DNA from: JAIVJN01 sp036732565
GTDB taxonomy: Bacteria > Acidobacteriota > Vicinamibacteria > Vicinamibacterales > UBA2999
Assembly: GCA_036732565.1 (NCBI GenBank)
Contig: DAINCF010000176.1
Span: 1 to 13,057, forward strand
DNA length: 13,057 bases
Direction: 5' to 3'
Shown here: positions 6,059 to 13,057 of the stretch, in pieces
Layout: each line of letters opens with the position of its first letter
Position numbering within the stretch: the stretch's first letter is position 1
The notes under the pieces: model-generated
Told to the model about the DNA's origin: nothing
The model's database searches: none
The model's input: only the letters and a program-made list of their open reading frames with translations
Translations under genes and position numbers: made by a program

Positions 6059-6957
6059 CAGCGGCCCATACGGCGCTCGAGCTCCTCGAGGGTGCGAGGC
6101 CAGTCGTCCTTGAGCAACCGCGAGAGGCTGCGATCGGCGAGCAGCTTGCCGCCAGTCTGGCACGTCGGACAGTAGTTGGCTTCGTTGTCCGCGTAGCGAA
6201 TGCGCTGAATGCGGCTGCCACACACGGGACACGCCTGTCCGTATCGACCGTGGGTGGCCATGCCGGGTCGGAAGGCGGTGACCTTCTCTGGAAACGTCTC
6301 TCCGGTCTCCGCGATGAGCGCGTCGCGCCACCGCGCGAGCGTCGAGATCGTGGCGGCGTGCAGCCGAGCCAGTTCCTCGTCGGTGAGCGACCGGGTCAGC
6401 TTCATCGGCGACAGTTTCGCGGCATGCAGAATCTCGTCGGAGTAGGCATTGCCGATGCCGCTGAGCAGACGAGGGTCCGTCAGCGCTCGCTTCAGCGTGT
6501 GATTCTCGAGCTGCAGTCGAGCCGCGAACGCCGACACGTCCGCGCTCATGACGTCGATCCCGCCTGGATCGTGCGCGAGCAGCGCCTCTTCACCCTGCGC
6601 GAGATAGAGGGACGCTCGCTTCTTCGGCCCAGCCTCGGTGAGCAACAGCGTGCCGTCGGGAAAGTCGAAGGCGGCAAGGCCAAGCCTCCCCGGCACGGAG
6701 GCGCCGCGCGGCTTCCATCTGAAGCGCCCGGCGATCATGAGATGGATGATGACGAACAGCCCGTCGTCCATCTCCCACACGATGCGCTTGCCCAGGCGGC
6801 GGAGATCGCGCACACGTCGCCCGATCGCGGCCGTCACCGGTGGCTCGACCGAACGGACGAGAAACGGACTCGCCAACCGCACATGCTCCAACGGCGCGCC
6901 GACGATGCGTGGGCGAAGCGCGTGGAGGTAGAGCTCCACATCCGGCAGCTCGGGCAC
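6058..6957 (-). CDS. Divergent Fpg/Nei-family DNA glycosylase
   Basis: A 299-residue bifunctional DNA glycosylase/AP lyase of the Fpg/Nei family, starting at a GTG that overlaps the amidohydrolase stop (TAGTG), with AAGGTG 5 nt upstream. The N-terminus is MPELPDVE, with the Schiff-base proline P2 and E3; D6 replaces the usual glutamate. K57 (GKRIVW) and N170 in the helix-two-turns-helix DPRLLSGIGNAYSDE are conserved. The zinc finger has C243, C246, C263 and C266, then QTGGKLLADRSLSRLLK. Three usual DNA-contact features are altered. The arginine of the finger (GGRxT) is replaced: the segment reads ADNEANYC, with Asn at the arginine position. HLMIAG replaces HLGMSG. EAGPKKRASLYL replaces the DPRRFG segment. 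It should be a repair enzyme, but its lesion preference may differ from 8-oxoguanine. Confidence 0.9.
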   Translation of the reverse strand: MPELPDVELYLHALRPRIVGAPLEHVRLASPFLVRSVEPPVTAAIGRRVRDLRRLGKRIVWEMDDGLFVIIHLMIAGRFRWKPRGASVPGRLGLAAFDFPDGTLLLTEAGPKKRASLYLAQGEEALLAHDPGGIDVMSADVSAFAARLQLENHTLKRALTDPRLLSGIGNAYSDEILHAAKLSPMKLTRSLTDEELARLHAATISTLARWRDALIAETGETFPEKVTAFRPGMATHGRYGQACPVCGSRIQRIRYADNEANYCPTCQTGGKLLADRSLSRLLKDDWPRTLEELERRMGR

Positions 6958-8327
6958 TACTTCACCTTGTTCCCTCGCTTGACGACCAGATCGACGCGTT
7001 GGAGCAACGCGATGTAGCGCAGGACATCGCCGCGGACCGCGATGATGTCCGCGTACTTGCCGGGACTGATGGTCCCCACGTCGCGCTCCTTGCGCATCGC
7101 CACGGCCGGCCAGTAGGTGGCCGCCCGGATCGTCGTCATCGCATCGACGCCGAGCAGATTGACCCAGGCGTCGAGCTCTCGCCAGGTCGATCCGCTGTGG
7201 AATTTCATCGGGATGCCGCTGTCGGTGCCAATGAGCAGCGTGACACCGGCTTCGCGGAGCTGCTGAAACTTGCGCGCCAGCGTCGGCCGACGGGACGGCG
7301 TCGCGCGAAAGTACTCGAGCCGCTCTGGGTGCTCGAGCGATTTCCGGATGTCGTCAACGATGGTTTTGGGCAACCCTTCGTGCCAATCCGCCGTATCGAG
7401 GTGCTCGGGATTGTCGCGAATGTACTCGTAGTTGAAGAGTCCCTCGATCGTCGGCGTCCAGAAGAGCGGCCCAGCCGCCATGTTCGCCGCGCGCTCGCGA
7501 ATCATGCGCAAGATGTCTTCGGGATATTCGGGCGCGGCCGCCAGACCCGTGTGCTCGAAGTTGTCGACCCCGACCTGCAGTCCTCGACGAATCTCCTCAG
7601 GACGGTGCGCGTGTCCAACGACCATCAAGCGGCGGCGATGTGCCTCGTCGACCACCGCGCGCATCTCGTCCAACGTCATCTGATCCTGATCGATCAACTT
7701 GATCACGTCGACGCCGGCATCCGCGAGCTTCCGGACCTTGGCCCGGCCATCGTCGGCGCCGGTGACGCCCCAGCGAAACAGCTCGGTGCCCGGATAGGGC
7801 TCGTGCTGAACGAAGGGACCGGACACATAGACCGTGGCGCCGGGGATCTGCCCCTTGTCGATGCGATTGCGGACGTTGATGGACGCCTCGAGCGGCGCGC
7901 CCAGATCGCGCGCGCTGGTCACGCCGGCCAGCAGGAGCTGTCGCGCGGAGGCCGGCATGATCACCGGCTCGAGCTGAGAGGTATAGGTCTTGTCCCAGTG
8001 CGCGTAGTCGCCGTGGCCATTCAGCATGAGATGGACGTGCATGTCCCATAAACCAGGAAGGACGCTCATGCCCTCGGTGGAAATCACCTCCGCGCCTTTC
8101 GGCACAGTCAAGGTTGCGACGGTACCCACGGCCGAGATGCGCTCGCCGTCGATCAGAATCACGCTGTCGCGGATCGGCTGTCCGCCGTAGCCATCGATTA
8201 GCGTGCCACCGACCAGCGCTTTCATCGGTCGCGCCTGCCCCTCGGGCGTGGCCACGCTCGACCCAATGACCGCTGCCGCCAGCAACGCACCACACGTGCT
8301 CCAAACCCACGATCGTCGTTTTCTCAT
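6957..8327 (-). CDS. Secreted metal-dependent amidohydrolase
   Basis: A 456-residue member of the amidohydrolase superfamily (imidazolonepropionase/prolidase-like branch). The ATG at 8327 is preferred over a GTG 9 nt upstream because AAGAGGG lies 8 nt before it. A signal peptide is visible (RKRRSW, hydrophobic 11-21, AQARP-like end near 31), so it is probably periplasmic. The metal centre is complete: H97 and H99 in DMHVHL, probable carboxylated K210 in VIKLI, H239 in VGHAHR, H259 in NFEHTG and D369 in IGTDSG. The N-terminal GGTLIDGYG and the C-terminal GTISPGKYADIIAV form the usual beta-sandwich. Likely activities are hydrolysis of cyclic amides, peptides or similar; the substrate is unknown. 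The stop overlaps the Fpg-like gene, an odd partner. Confidence 0.92.
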   Translation of the reverse strand: MRKRRSWVWSTCGALLAAAVIGSSVATPEGQARPMKALVGGTLIDGYGGQPIRDSVILIDGERISAVGTVATLTVPKGAEVISTEGMSVLPGLWDMHVHLMLNGHGDYAHWDKTYTSQLEPVIMPASARQLLLAGVTSARDLGAPLEASINVRNRIDKGQIPGATVYVSGPFVQHEPYPGTELFRWGVTGADDGRAKVRKLADAGVDVIKLIDQDQMTLDEMRAVVDEAHRRRLMVVGHAHRPEEIRRGLQVGVDNFEHTGLAAAPEYPEDILRMIRERAANMAAGPLFWTPTIEGLFNYEYIRDNPEHLDTADWHEGLPKTIVDDIRKSLEHPERLEYFRATPSRRPTLARKFQQLREAGVTLLIGTDSGIPMKFHSGSTWRELDAWVNLLGVDAMTTIRAATYWPAVAMRKERDVGTISPGKYADIIAVRGDVLRYIALLQRVDLVVKRGNKVK

Positions 8328-8335
8328 CGTCCGCA

Positions 8336-8342
8336 CCCTCTT
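8336..8342 (-). promoter_or_regulatory. Ribosome binding site deciding the amidohydrolase start
   Basis: AAGAGGG on the minus strand is spaced 8 nt from the ATG at 8327. It abuts the competing GTG at 8336, which it therefore could not serve. It is one of the clearest Shine-Dalgarno sequences ahead of a first gene in the window. Confidence 0.65.
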
Positions 8343-8345
8343 GAC

Positions 8346-8372
8346 GTGAGAGATTCTCCCACCTTTGAAAGG
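8346..8372. promoter_or_regulatory. Two adjacent palindromes between divergent genes
   Basis: GTGAGAGATTCTCCCAC (8346-8362) is a 17-bp palindrome with one mismatched pair. CCTTTGAAAGG (8362-8372) is a perfect 11-bp palindrome sharing its first base with the end of the other. They lie 19 bp upstream of the amidohydrolase ATG, in the region divergent from the cysteine-cluster gene. TTGACG at 8341-8346 could be a plus-strand -35, but no good -10 follows. Confidence 0.4.
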
Positions 8373-8442
8373 GTCTCGACTAGATTCCGGCCCGATCTCC
8401 CGTGGCGTGGAGCTTGCGATAAAGAGGGGTCACGAGGGCACC

Positions 8443-9150
8443 GTGACCAGATCGAGCTCCCCAATCGACGAGAGCCAGTTCATTCCGGGCATCTACAACT
8501 ACTGCGACGAATGGTGCAGCGCCTGCCAGCTGGCCGCCCGCTGTCGCGTGAAGGCGGAAATAGACGCGGAAGCGCCCTCCGAACACTCGGAGTCGCTCGC
8601 CATGCAGGTTCAAGGCTGGTTCCGCCGGGCGTCAGGCATCGTCGACGACACCTGCCGGCGGCTGGGCGTTGATGCCGGCGCCATCCAGTCCCGCAGCAAT
8701 CCGAAAGACCGGCCGCCCATCACCATCGATCACGCGCGGCTGGTATCTCGAGGCAGAGCGTACGGCGACGCGGTCTTCGGATGGCAGAAACAGAGGCCGG
8801 TCGACCCTGACCGCCGGACCGAGTTGGATCCGGGCTTTCCGCAGGACGTCATCGATCACTTCACGATCATCATCGGCGCGAAGATCCAGCGGGCGGTGTT
8901 GGGGTTCACCTTCGAGACAGCGAGAAGCAGGGGTGAGGACCCGCAGAGCGACGCGAATGGATCGGCCAAGGCAGCCATCCTCGCGGCCGAACGATCGCGG
9001 ACGGCCTGGTCGGATCTACTGGACAGCGGACTGGTCAGCAACGACATCGTACACGGCTTCGAGCGGAGCCTGACGTGGCTGATCGACGAGCTGGATCGCC
9101 TGTTTCCGAACGCGCGAAAGTTTGTGAGACCTGGATTCGATGACGCGTAG
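8443..9150 (+). CDS. Uncharacterised protein with N-terminal four-cysteine cluster
   Basis: I do not recognise a named family. With the GTG at 8443 (ACGAGGG 4-5 nt upstream) the protein has 235 residues; in-frame TTG 8365 and GTG 8407 are possible but lack a ribosome binding site. Near the N-terminus, YNYCDEWCSACQLAARC holds C21, C25, C28 and C34 in a C-x3-C-x2-C-x5-C pattern, suited to zinc or an iron-sulfur cluster. The rest appears soluble and mostly helical: a hydrophobic patch at about 145-160 (FTIIIGAKIQRAVLGFTF) is too short and charged to be a convincing membrane segment. No signal peptide is present. The C-terminus is WLIDELDRLFPNARKF, like a helical packing segment. It is divergent from the amidohydrolase and convergent with the S41 peptidase. 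Codon and base use match the neighbours, so it is probably a real, native gene. Confidence 0.8.
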   Translation: MTRSSSPIDESQFIPGIYNYCDEWCSACQLAARCRVKAEIDAEAPSEHSESLAMQVQGWFRRASGIVDDTCRRLGVDAGAIQSRSNPKDRPPITIDHARLVSRGRAYGDAVFGWQKQRPVDPDRRTELDPGFPQDVIDHFTIIIGAKIQRAVLGFTFETARSRGEDPQSDANGSAKAAILAAERSRTAWSDLLDSGLVSNDIVHGFERSLTWLIDELDRLFPNARKFVRPGFDDA

Positions 9151-9171
9151 CGGCGAGTCTGGGACGGCATA

Positions 9172-9190
9172 GAGGCGGGGCTTCCGCCTT
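9172..9190. terminator. Short hairpin between convergent genes
   Basis: AGGCGG and CCGCCT form a 6-bp stem around the 5-base loop GGCTT, centred in the 75-bp gap between the cysteine-cluster gene and the S41 peptidase. No T-tract is present, so termination is only a guess from position. Confidence 0.25.
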
Positions 9191-9225
9191 CGCATGAAGC
9201 TCGACGGACCACCGCTGCGGTTCGG

Positions 9226-10566
9226 TCAGTACGCGTTGATGAGCGCCCGCCATCCGACGGCTCGCATCCCCGTCATCGCACCGCTCGTCTGCGCCGAGGT
9301 GGACGCGGCTGCGGCTGTCGGACGATTACACGAGCCAGTGCGGATATACGCGAGCGCGGTGGCCAGCGATGCCTCGGCCGGGTCGCCGAGCTGACGGTCG
9401 ACGTCGTCGGCCGCGGGACAGTCCGCGGGGATGCCGTCGAAGAAATCGCCTTCGCCACGCGCGTTGACCGTGGCAAAGGTCACGGGAGCCAACACCTGAT
9501 CGCAGAACGCCACCGGGTTCTGCCCCACGGGCTTCCCGTACGTCGTTTCTCCGATGACGATGACCGGGATGAAGGGACGGAGGCCGTTGATGACGAGCTC
9601 GCTGGCCGATGCGGAAGCGCGCGTCGTGATCACGAGCAGCCGTGGCAGATCGAGCCTCCACGTCTCCGATCTGAACCGGAGCGTTTCATTGCGCGCGGAG
9701 TCCCTGGCGTTATAGCGAAGCTCGGTGAAGACCTGGCCGTTCGTCACGAGCCCGCCGATCAAGCTCCCGAGCTTGGTCGCGACGTCGACGATGCCGCCGC
9801 CGTTGTACCGAAGATCGAGCACGAGGTCGCGGACGCCAAGAGTGCGAAGCTGCGTGAACGCCGAATCGAGCGCCGCATAGGTGGGCTGTACGAAGTTTCG
9901 GAGGCTGAGGTACGCGACACGGCGACCGTCGACGTCGAACACGACACTGGACGACAACGTCGGAATGGTCACCACGCGCTTGACGAGGCGGACGCGGCGA
10001 CGGCCCCCGCCGCCCGTATCGAGCGTGAGCTCGACCTCCGTTCCGACGGTCGACGGTCCGAGGGCGGCATCGACGGCACCGGCGGCAATCAACGCTGCCA
10101 CGCTCCGGCCGCTGATTTCGACGATGCGGCTGCCACGGACGAGGCCAGCCTCATGCGCTGGGCTGCCGTCGAAGACCTGCTGCAGGCGGAGCTCGGTCGC
10201 GTCCGTCCGAAAGGTGAAGCCCAGGCCGACGAACTGACTCGCATCGAAGAACGCGTCGTTGGCGGCGCGGGGCTGAATGTAGCTGAATCCGCGGTCCAAC
10301 GGATGGCGGACCGCGTCCAGATAGGCATCGGGAGAAGGGTACGACGCCGCATCGACGTGCGGAAGGAACTGATACCAGAGGTAGTGCGCCTCGAGCGCAT
10401 CCTGCACCAGGAGACTCTGTCCCGTAGTCGAGCAGCGGGAGATCGGCAGCTGTGCGAACGCGACCGCAGGCGCAAAGGACAGGCCGAGGGTGAGCACGGC
10501 CAGACGGGCGAGCTGGTGCGCCCAGCGCGCGGTCCGCGACCGCGGTCGTCTGCGCAGGAGGCTCAT
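9226..10566 (-). CDS. S41-family peptidase with PDZ domain, exported
   Basis: A 446-residue C-terminal-processing-type serine peptidase. A basic N-terminus and hydrophobic stretch (about 20-38, ending AVAFAQ) form a signal peptide, so it acts outside the cytoplasm. A PDZ-like domain covers about 112-190 (GLGFTFR, GSPAHEAGLVRGSRIVEISG). The peptidase core has VLDLRYNGGG at 249-258. Nucleophile S320 lies in ASASASELV and general base K345 in TTYGKPVG, 25 residues apart, the same spacing as Ser372-Lys397 in the plant/algal D1 processing protease. A GEGDFFDGIPADCP block near 371-384 follows. C355 and C383 are candidates for a disulfide. Its ATG overlaps the AsmA-like stop (ATGA), so the pair is coupled and may work together in the envelope. 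Confidence 0.92.
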   Translation of the reverse strand: MSLLRRRPRSRTARWAHQLARLAVLTLGLSFAPAVAFAQLPISRCSTTGQSLLVQDALEAHYLWYQFLPHVDAASYPSPDAYLDAVRHPLDRGFSYIQPRAANDAFFDASQFVGLGFTFRTDATELRLQQVFDGSPAHEAGLVRGSRIVEISGRSVAALIAAGAVDAALGPSTVGTEVELTLDTGGGGRRRVRLVKRVVTIPTLSSSVVFDVDGRRVAYLSLRNFVQPTYAALDSAFTQLRTLGVRDLVLDLRYNGGGIVDVATKLGSLIGGLVTNGQVFTELRYNARDSARNETLRFRSETWRLDLPRLLVITTRASASASELVINGLRPFIPVIVIGETTYGKPVGQNPVAFCDQVLAPVTFATVNARGEGDFFDGIPADCPAADDVDRQLGDPAEASLATALAYIRTGSCNRPTAAAASTSAQTSGAMTGMRAVGWRALINAY

Positions 10567-12110
10567 GGCTTGGGAGGCTTTCTATTCCCGGGAAACAGGC
10601 GCTCGAGCGCTTTGTTGGCGCGGTTCTCGAGCTCGTTCTTGAGCGCGCGGCCGACCGCCTGTTTGGTATCGATGAACACGAAAGGAGATTCGACCGTCCC
10701 GGACACCGTCGCCGGAAGCAAGACGCGATTTCCTTCGTGCGCGTAGCGGACGAGATCGCGGCCGGCTTGCGCCGAGAGCTCCTCGGACAGCTTGAGGTCG
10801 GCCTTGACGTCGAGGCCGCCTCCGGCAACCGTCAGCGTGCCCCGGCCGGCCATGTCGACGTCGCGCGAGATGAACGCGAGGTTGTTCGTCCGCAACTGCC
10901 CGCGATCGACGGCGATGGTCGCCGTGATGCGCTCGAACGCCTCGCCGCTGCCCTCGGGCGGCGCGCCCTGCGGGCGGCCGAAGGCCAGAACCGCCGGACG
11001 GACCAGGTGCAATCCGGGAAGGCGGCCGTTGAGCAGCTGTACGTCCGCCGTGCCGCTTGCCGTCTTGATCGCCGTGTCAGGGTCGAGGCCGCGGCCGTTC
11101 AACGTCAGTTTGGCGGCGAGCGTGCCCGTGATCGAGCTCGGCTCGCCGCTCGCGAACGCGGCAAGCTGCTGGAGATTGACGGCGCTGACCTCACCGCTGA
11201 GCGCCAGCGCGGGCTGGTCCTGGGTCAGCGCGACGGAAACCACGCCTTCGAAGCGGCCCTCGAGCGCATTGAGCTTAAGTGGGCGCATCGTGACGCCCGT
11301 CGGCGTGACGGCGATGACCGCTTGTAGGTCGGTGAAGGTCAGGCCGGCGGCCCGGCCGCGCTTGGCCAGAACGTCCGCCTCCAGGTCGAGCGGCGGCGGC
11401 GCCGCGCCGGTGGGCGACGAGGCTGGCCCTGCCGCGGCGCCCTTGGAGAACGCGCCGGCCAACTGCATCAGCCCGTCGAGGTCCAACGGGTCCGCTTCGA
11501 TCTTCAGCCGGACGTACCGCCTCAGAATGCTGACCACCGCACCGCTCGCCTCCAGCGTCGTCTCCGCCGTCTTGGCCGAGAGGCGGCGGATGTCGAGGCG
11601 ATCGCCACGCAGCGAGGACTCGAGCGTCACGTTCGCGTGGCGGTCACCGACGACGAGATCGACGTTACGGAGGCCGATCGCCCGCACGCTGACGATGGTC
11701 AGGGCCGGCGCCTCGCTGGGCAGCTGCGTTCTGGGGGCGGGCGCCCCTCCCGCGAGACCGCCGAGCGCGCCGAGCAGCTTCATCAGGTCGAGACGGCTGT
11801 CTTCGACAGTGATCTCCGCGTCCTCGATGCGTCGCGACAGCAGGGCACGGAGGCTCGTCGACATCTGGGCGCTGGCCAGGCTCAGCTGGGCTGGTTCGCC
11901 CACGGTCATATCGGTGATGGTCACACCGGCGCGCGGCCACACTTGCACGCTGGCGGAGCCGATCTTCACCGGCAATCCGATCGCGCTGGCGGTCTGCGCT
12001 TCGACGGCGGCGCGGACGCGCTCGGGGCTCAGCATCTGGCGCACGACGATGGCGAGGGTGAGGCCGGCCAGGATGACGAGGAGGGCCGCGGCGACCAGCA
12101 GTTTTTTCAT
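10563..12110 (-). CDS. AsmA-like envelope protein
   Basis: The ATG at 12110 gives 515 residues starting MKKLL; an in-frame ATG 12 codons upstream precedes no better context. One N-terminal membrane segment lies at about 4-24, followed by an AsmA N-terminal region (VRAAVEAQTASAIGLPVKIG, typical of the family) and long beta-rich repeats. The C-terminal part contains FERITATIAVDRGQLRTN, LAFISRDVDMAGRGTL and LPATVSGTVESPFVFID, matching the AsmA C-terminal domain. AsmA/TamB-type proteins form lipid-conducting bridges between inner and outer membranes, so a role in outer-membrane lipid homeostasis is likely but inferred. The low-complexity stretch near residues 230-240 (SSPTGAAPPP) is a probable linker. 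It lies just downstream of the rRNA operon terminator; no clear promoter or ribosome binding site was found. Confidence 0.85.
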   Translation of the reverse strand: MKKLLVAAALLVILAGLTLAIVVRQMLSPERVRAAVEAQTASAIGLPVKIGSASVQVWPRAGVTITDMTVGEPAQLSLASAQMSTSLRALLSRRIEDAEITVEDSRLDLMKLLGALGGLAGGAPAPRTQLPSEAPALTIVSVRAIGLRNVDLVVGDRHANVTLESSLRGDRLDIRRLSAKTAETTLEASGAVVSILRRYVRLKIEADPLDLDGLMQLAGAFSKGAAAGPASSPTGAAPPPLDLEADVLAKRGRAAGLTFTDLQAVIAVTPTGVTMRPLKLNALEGRFEGVVSVALTQDQPALALSGEVSAVNLQQLAAFASGEPSSITGTLAAKLTLNGRGLDPDTAIKTASGTADVQLLNGRLPGLHLVRPAVLAFGRPQGAPPEGSGEAFERITATIAVDRGQLRTNNLAFISRDVDMAGRGTLTVAGGGLDVKADLKLSEELSAQAGRDLVRYAHEGNRVLLPATVSGTVESPFVFIDTKQAVGRALKNELENRANKALERLFPGNRKPPKP

Positions 12111-12143
12111 GACGTCGAAGCCAGTGTGCCTCAATCGGCCGTA

Positions 12144-12207
12144 CAAAGGAAAAGGCCTGAGCGATCGCGGCGGCGGATGCCGCCAAAGCGATACAGCTCA
12201 GGCCTTT
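12144..12207 (-). terminator. Rho-independent terminator of the rRNA operon
   Basis: On the minus strand, AAAGGCCTGAGC pairs perfectly with GCTCAGGCCTTT (12 bp). The loop contains a second nested hairpin (ATCGC/GCGAT and GGCGG/CCGCC), and a T-rich tract (CCTTTTCCTTT) follows. It lies 20 bp beyond the 3' end of the 5S rRNA, the expected place for the end of the operon. Confidence 0.85.
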
Positions 12208-12226
12208 CGTTGTGTCGAATTAAATC

Positions 12227-12343
<117 letters not shown>

Positions 12344-12562
12344 AACTTAGTGTCTGGGGTTCGTCCCGGCGGGTGGCGGCTTGCGAGCCACCGGCGCGTC
12401 GAGACGATCGTCCCAGAGCATCTTGCTTGCGGCCGGCCTGAAAGGCCGGCCGGTCTGAATACTCGCAATGCCACGGAATTTGACGAATCGCTTCCGTAGG
12501 GGCCGTGCCTTCAGGCCGACCCTCGATAGTTATTTGACCACACACCCACAGTTAGCAAGTGA
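12344..12562 (-). other. 23S-5S internal transcribed spacer
   Basis: About 219 bases with no tRNA gene. Several hairpins are visible: a 9-bp stem CGGCCGGCC/GGCCGGCCG (12430-12452) with loop TGAAA, GGTGGC/GCCACC (12372-12392) and ACGGAA/TTCCGT (12473-12497). They probably help RNA processing. No gene is supported. Confidence 0.8.

Positions 12563-13057
<495 letters not shown>

Noticed and set aside
6840..8051. Plus-strand open frame of about 403 codons opposite the Fpg-like and amidohydrolase genes
   Set aside because: It crosses two well-supported minus-strand genes and its translation (DRRRPEERPSRHVRR-like runs) has no domain pattern.
12344..12562. tRNA gene in the rRNA spacer
   Set aside because: No cloverleaf with a T-arm GTTCGANTC and matching acceptor stem could be found on either strand.

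Overview
The window is a stretch of G+C-rich (about two-thirds G+C by eye) bacterial chromosome. It carries twelve protein genes or gene remnants and the 3' end of a ribosomal RNA operon. The mix suggests Acidobacteriota, possibly the Vicinamibacteria: an ECF-like sigma factor paired with a Ser/Thr kinase, secreted amidohydrolase and S41 peptidase, AsmA-like protein, a Dus3-like dihydrouridine synthase, and short degenerate repeats between genes. That placement is inference; the partial 23S rRNA at the right end could settle it.

Layout, left to right. (1) On the minus strand, an intact ECF-like sigma factor gene overlaps a Ser/Thr kinase gene that is cut off inside the kinase N-lobe. The kinase remnant runs into a short plus-strand stretch that looks like the start of a Tat-exported protein. 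(2) On the plus strand, a Tam-like methyltransferase and a small cupin overlap by ATGA. They are followed by a class III-like PPK2 polyphosphate kinase and DNA-3-methyladenine glycosylase I, joined by a TAGTG overlap. (3) A TraB/GumN-family exported protein (minus) and a Dus3-like tRNA-dihydrouridine synthase (plus) diverge from a region of about 140 bp filled by an imperfect inverted repeat of heptads. (4) A secreted metal-dependent amidohydrolase and a divergent Fpg/Nei glycosylase form a minus-strand operon, again joined by TAGTG. Opposite them lies a plus-strand gene of unknown function with an N-terminal four-cysteine cluster. (5) An AsmA-like protein and a PDZ-containing S41 peptidase form a minus-strand operon joined by ATGA. 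(6) The minus-strand rRNA operon follows: partial 23S, spacer, 5S and a nested-hairpin terminator.

Functionally the window is mostly housekeeping and maintenance: base-excision repair (two glycosylases), nucleotide and polyphosphate metabolism, tRNA modification and envelope proteins. No phage, CRISPR or complete insertion sequence is visible, and I did not find a convincing new multi-gene system.

The observations most worth a second look are: a recurring TANNNT box 6 to 9 nt upstream of the first gene of five transcription units, suggesting leaderless mRNAs; the heptad inverted repeat between divergent promoters; the divergent Fpg with altered DNA-binding positions; the Dus3-type signature in a bacterial Dus; the uncharacterised cysteine-cluster protein; and the broken-gene junction at the left edge.
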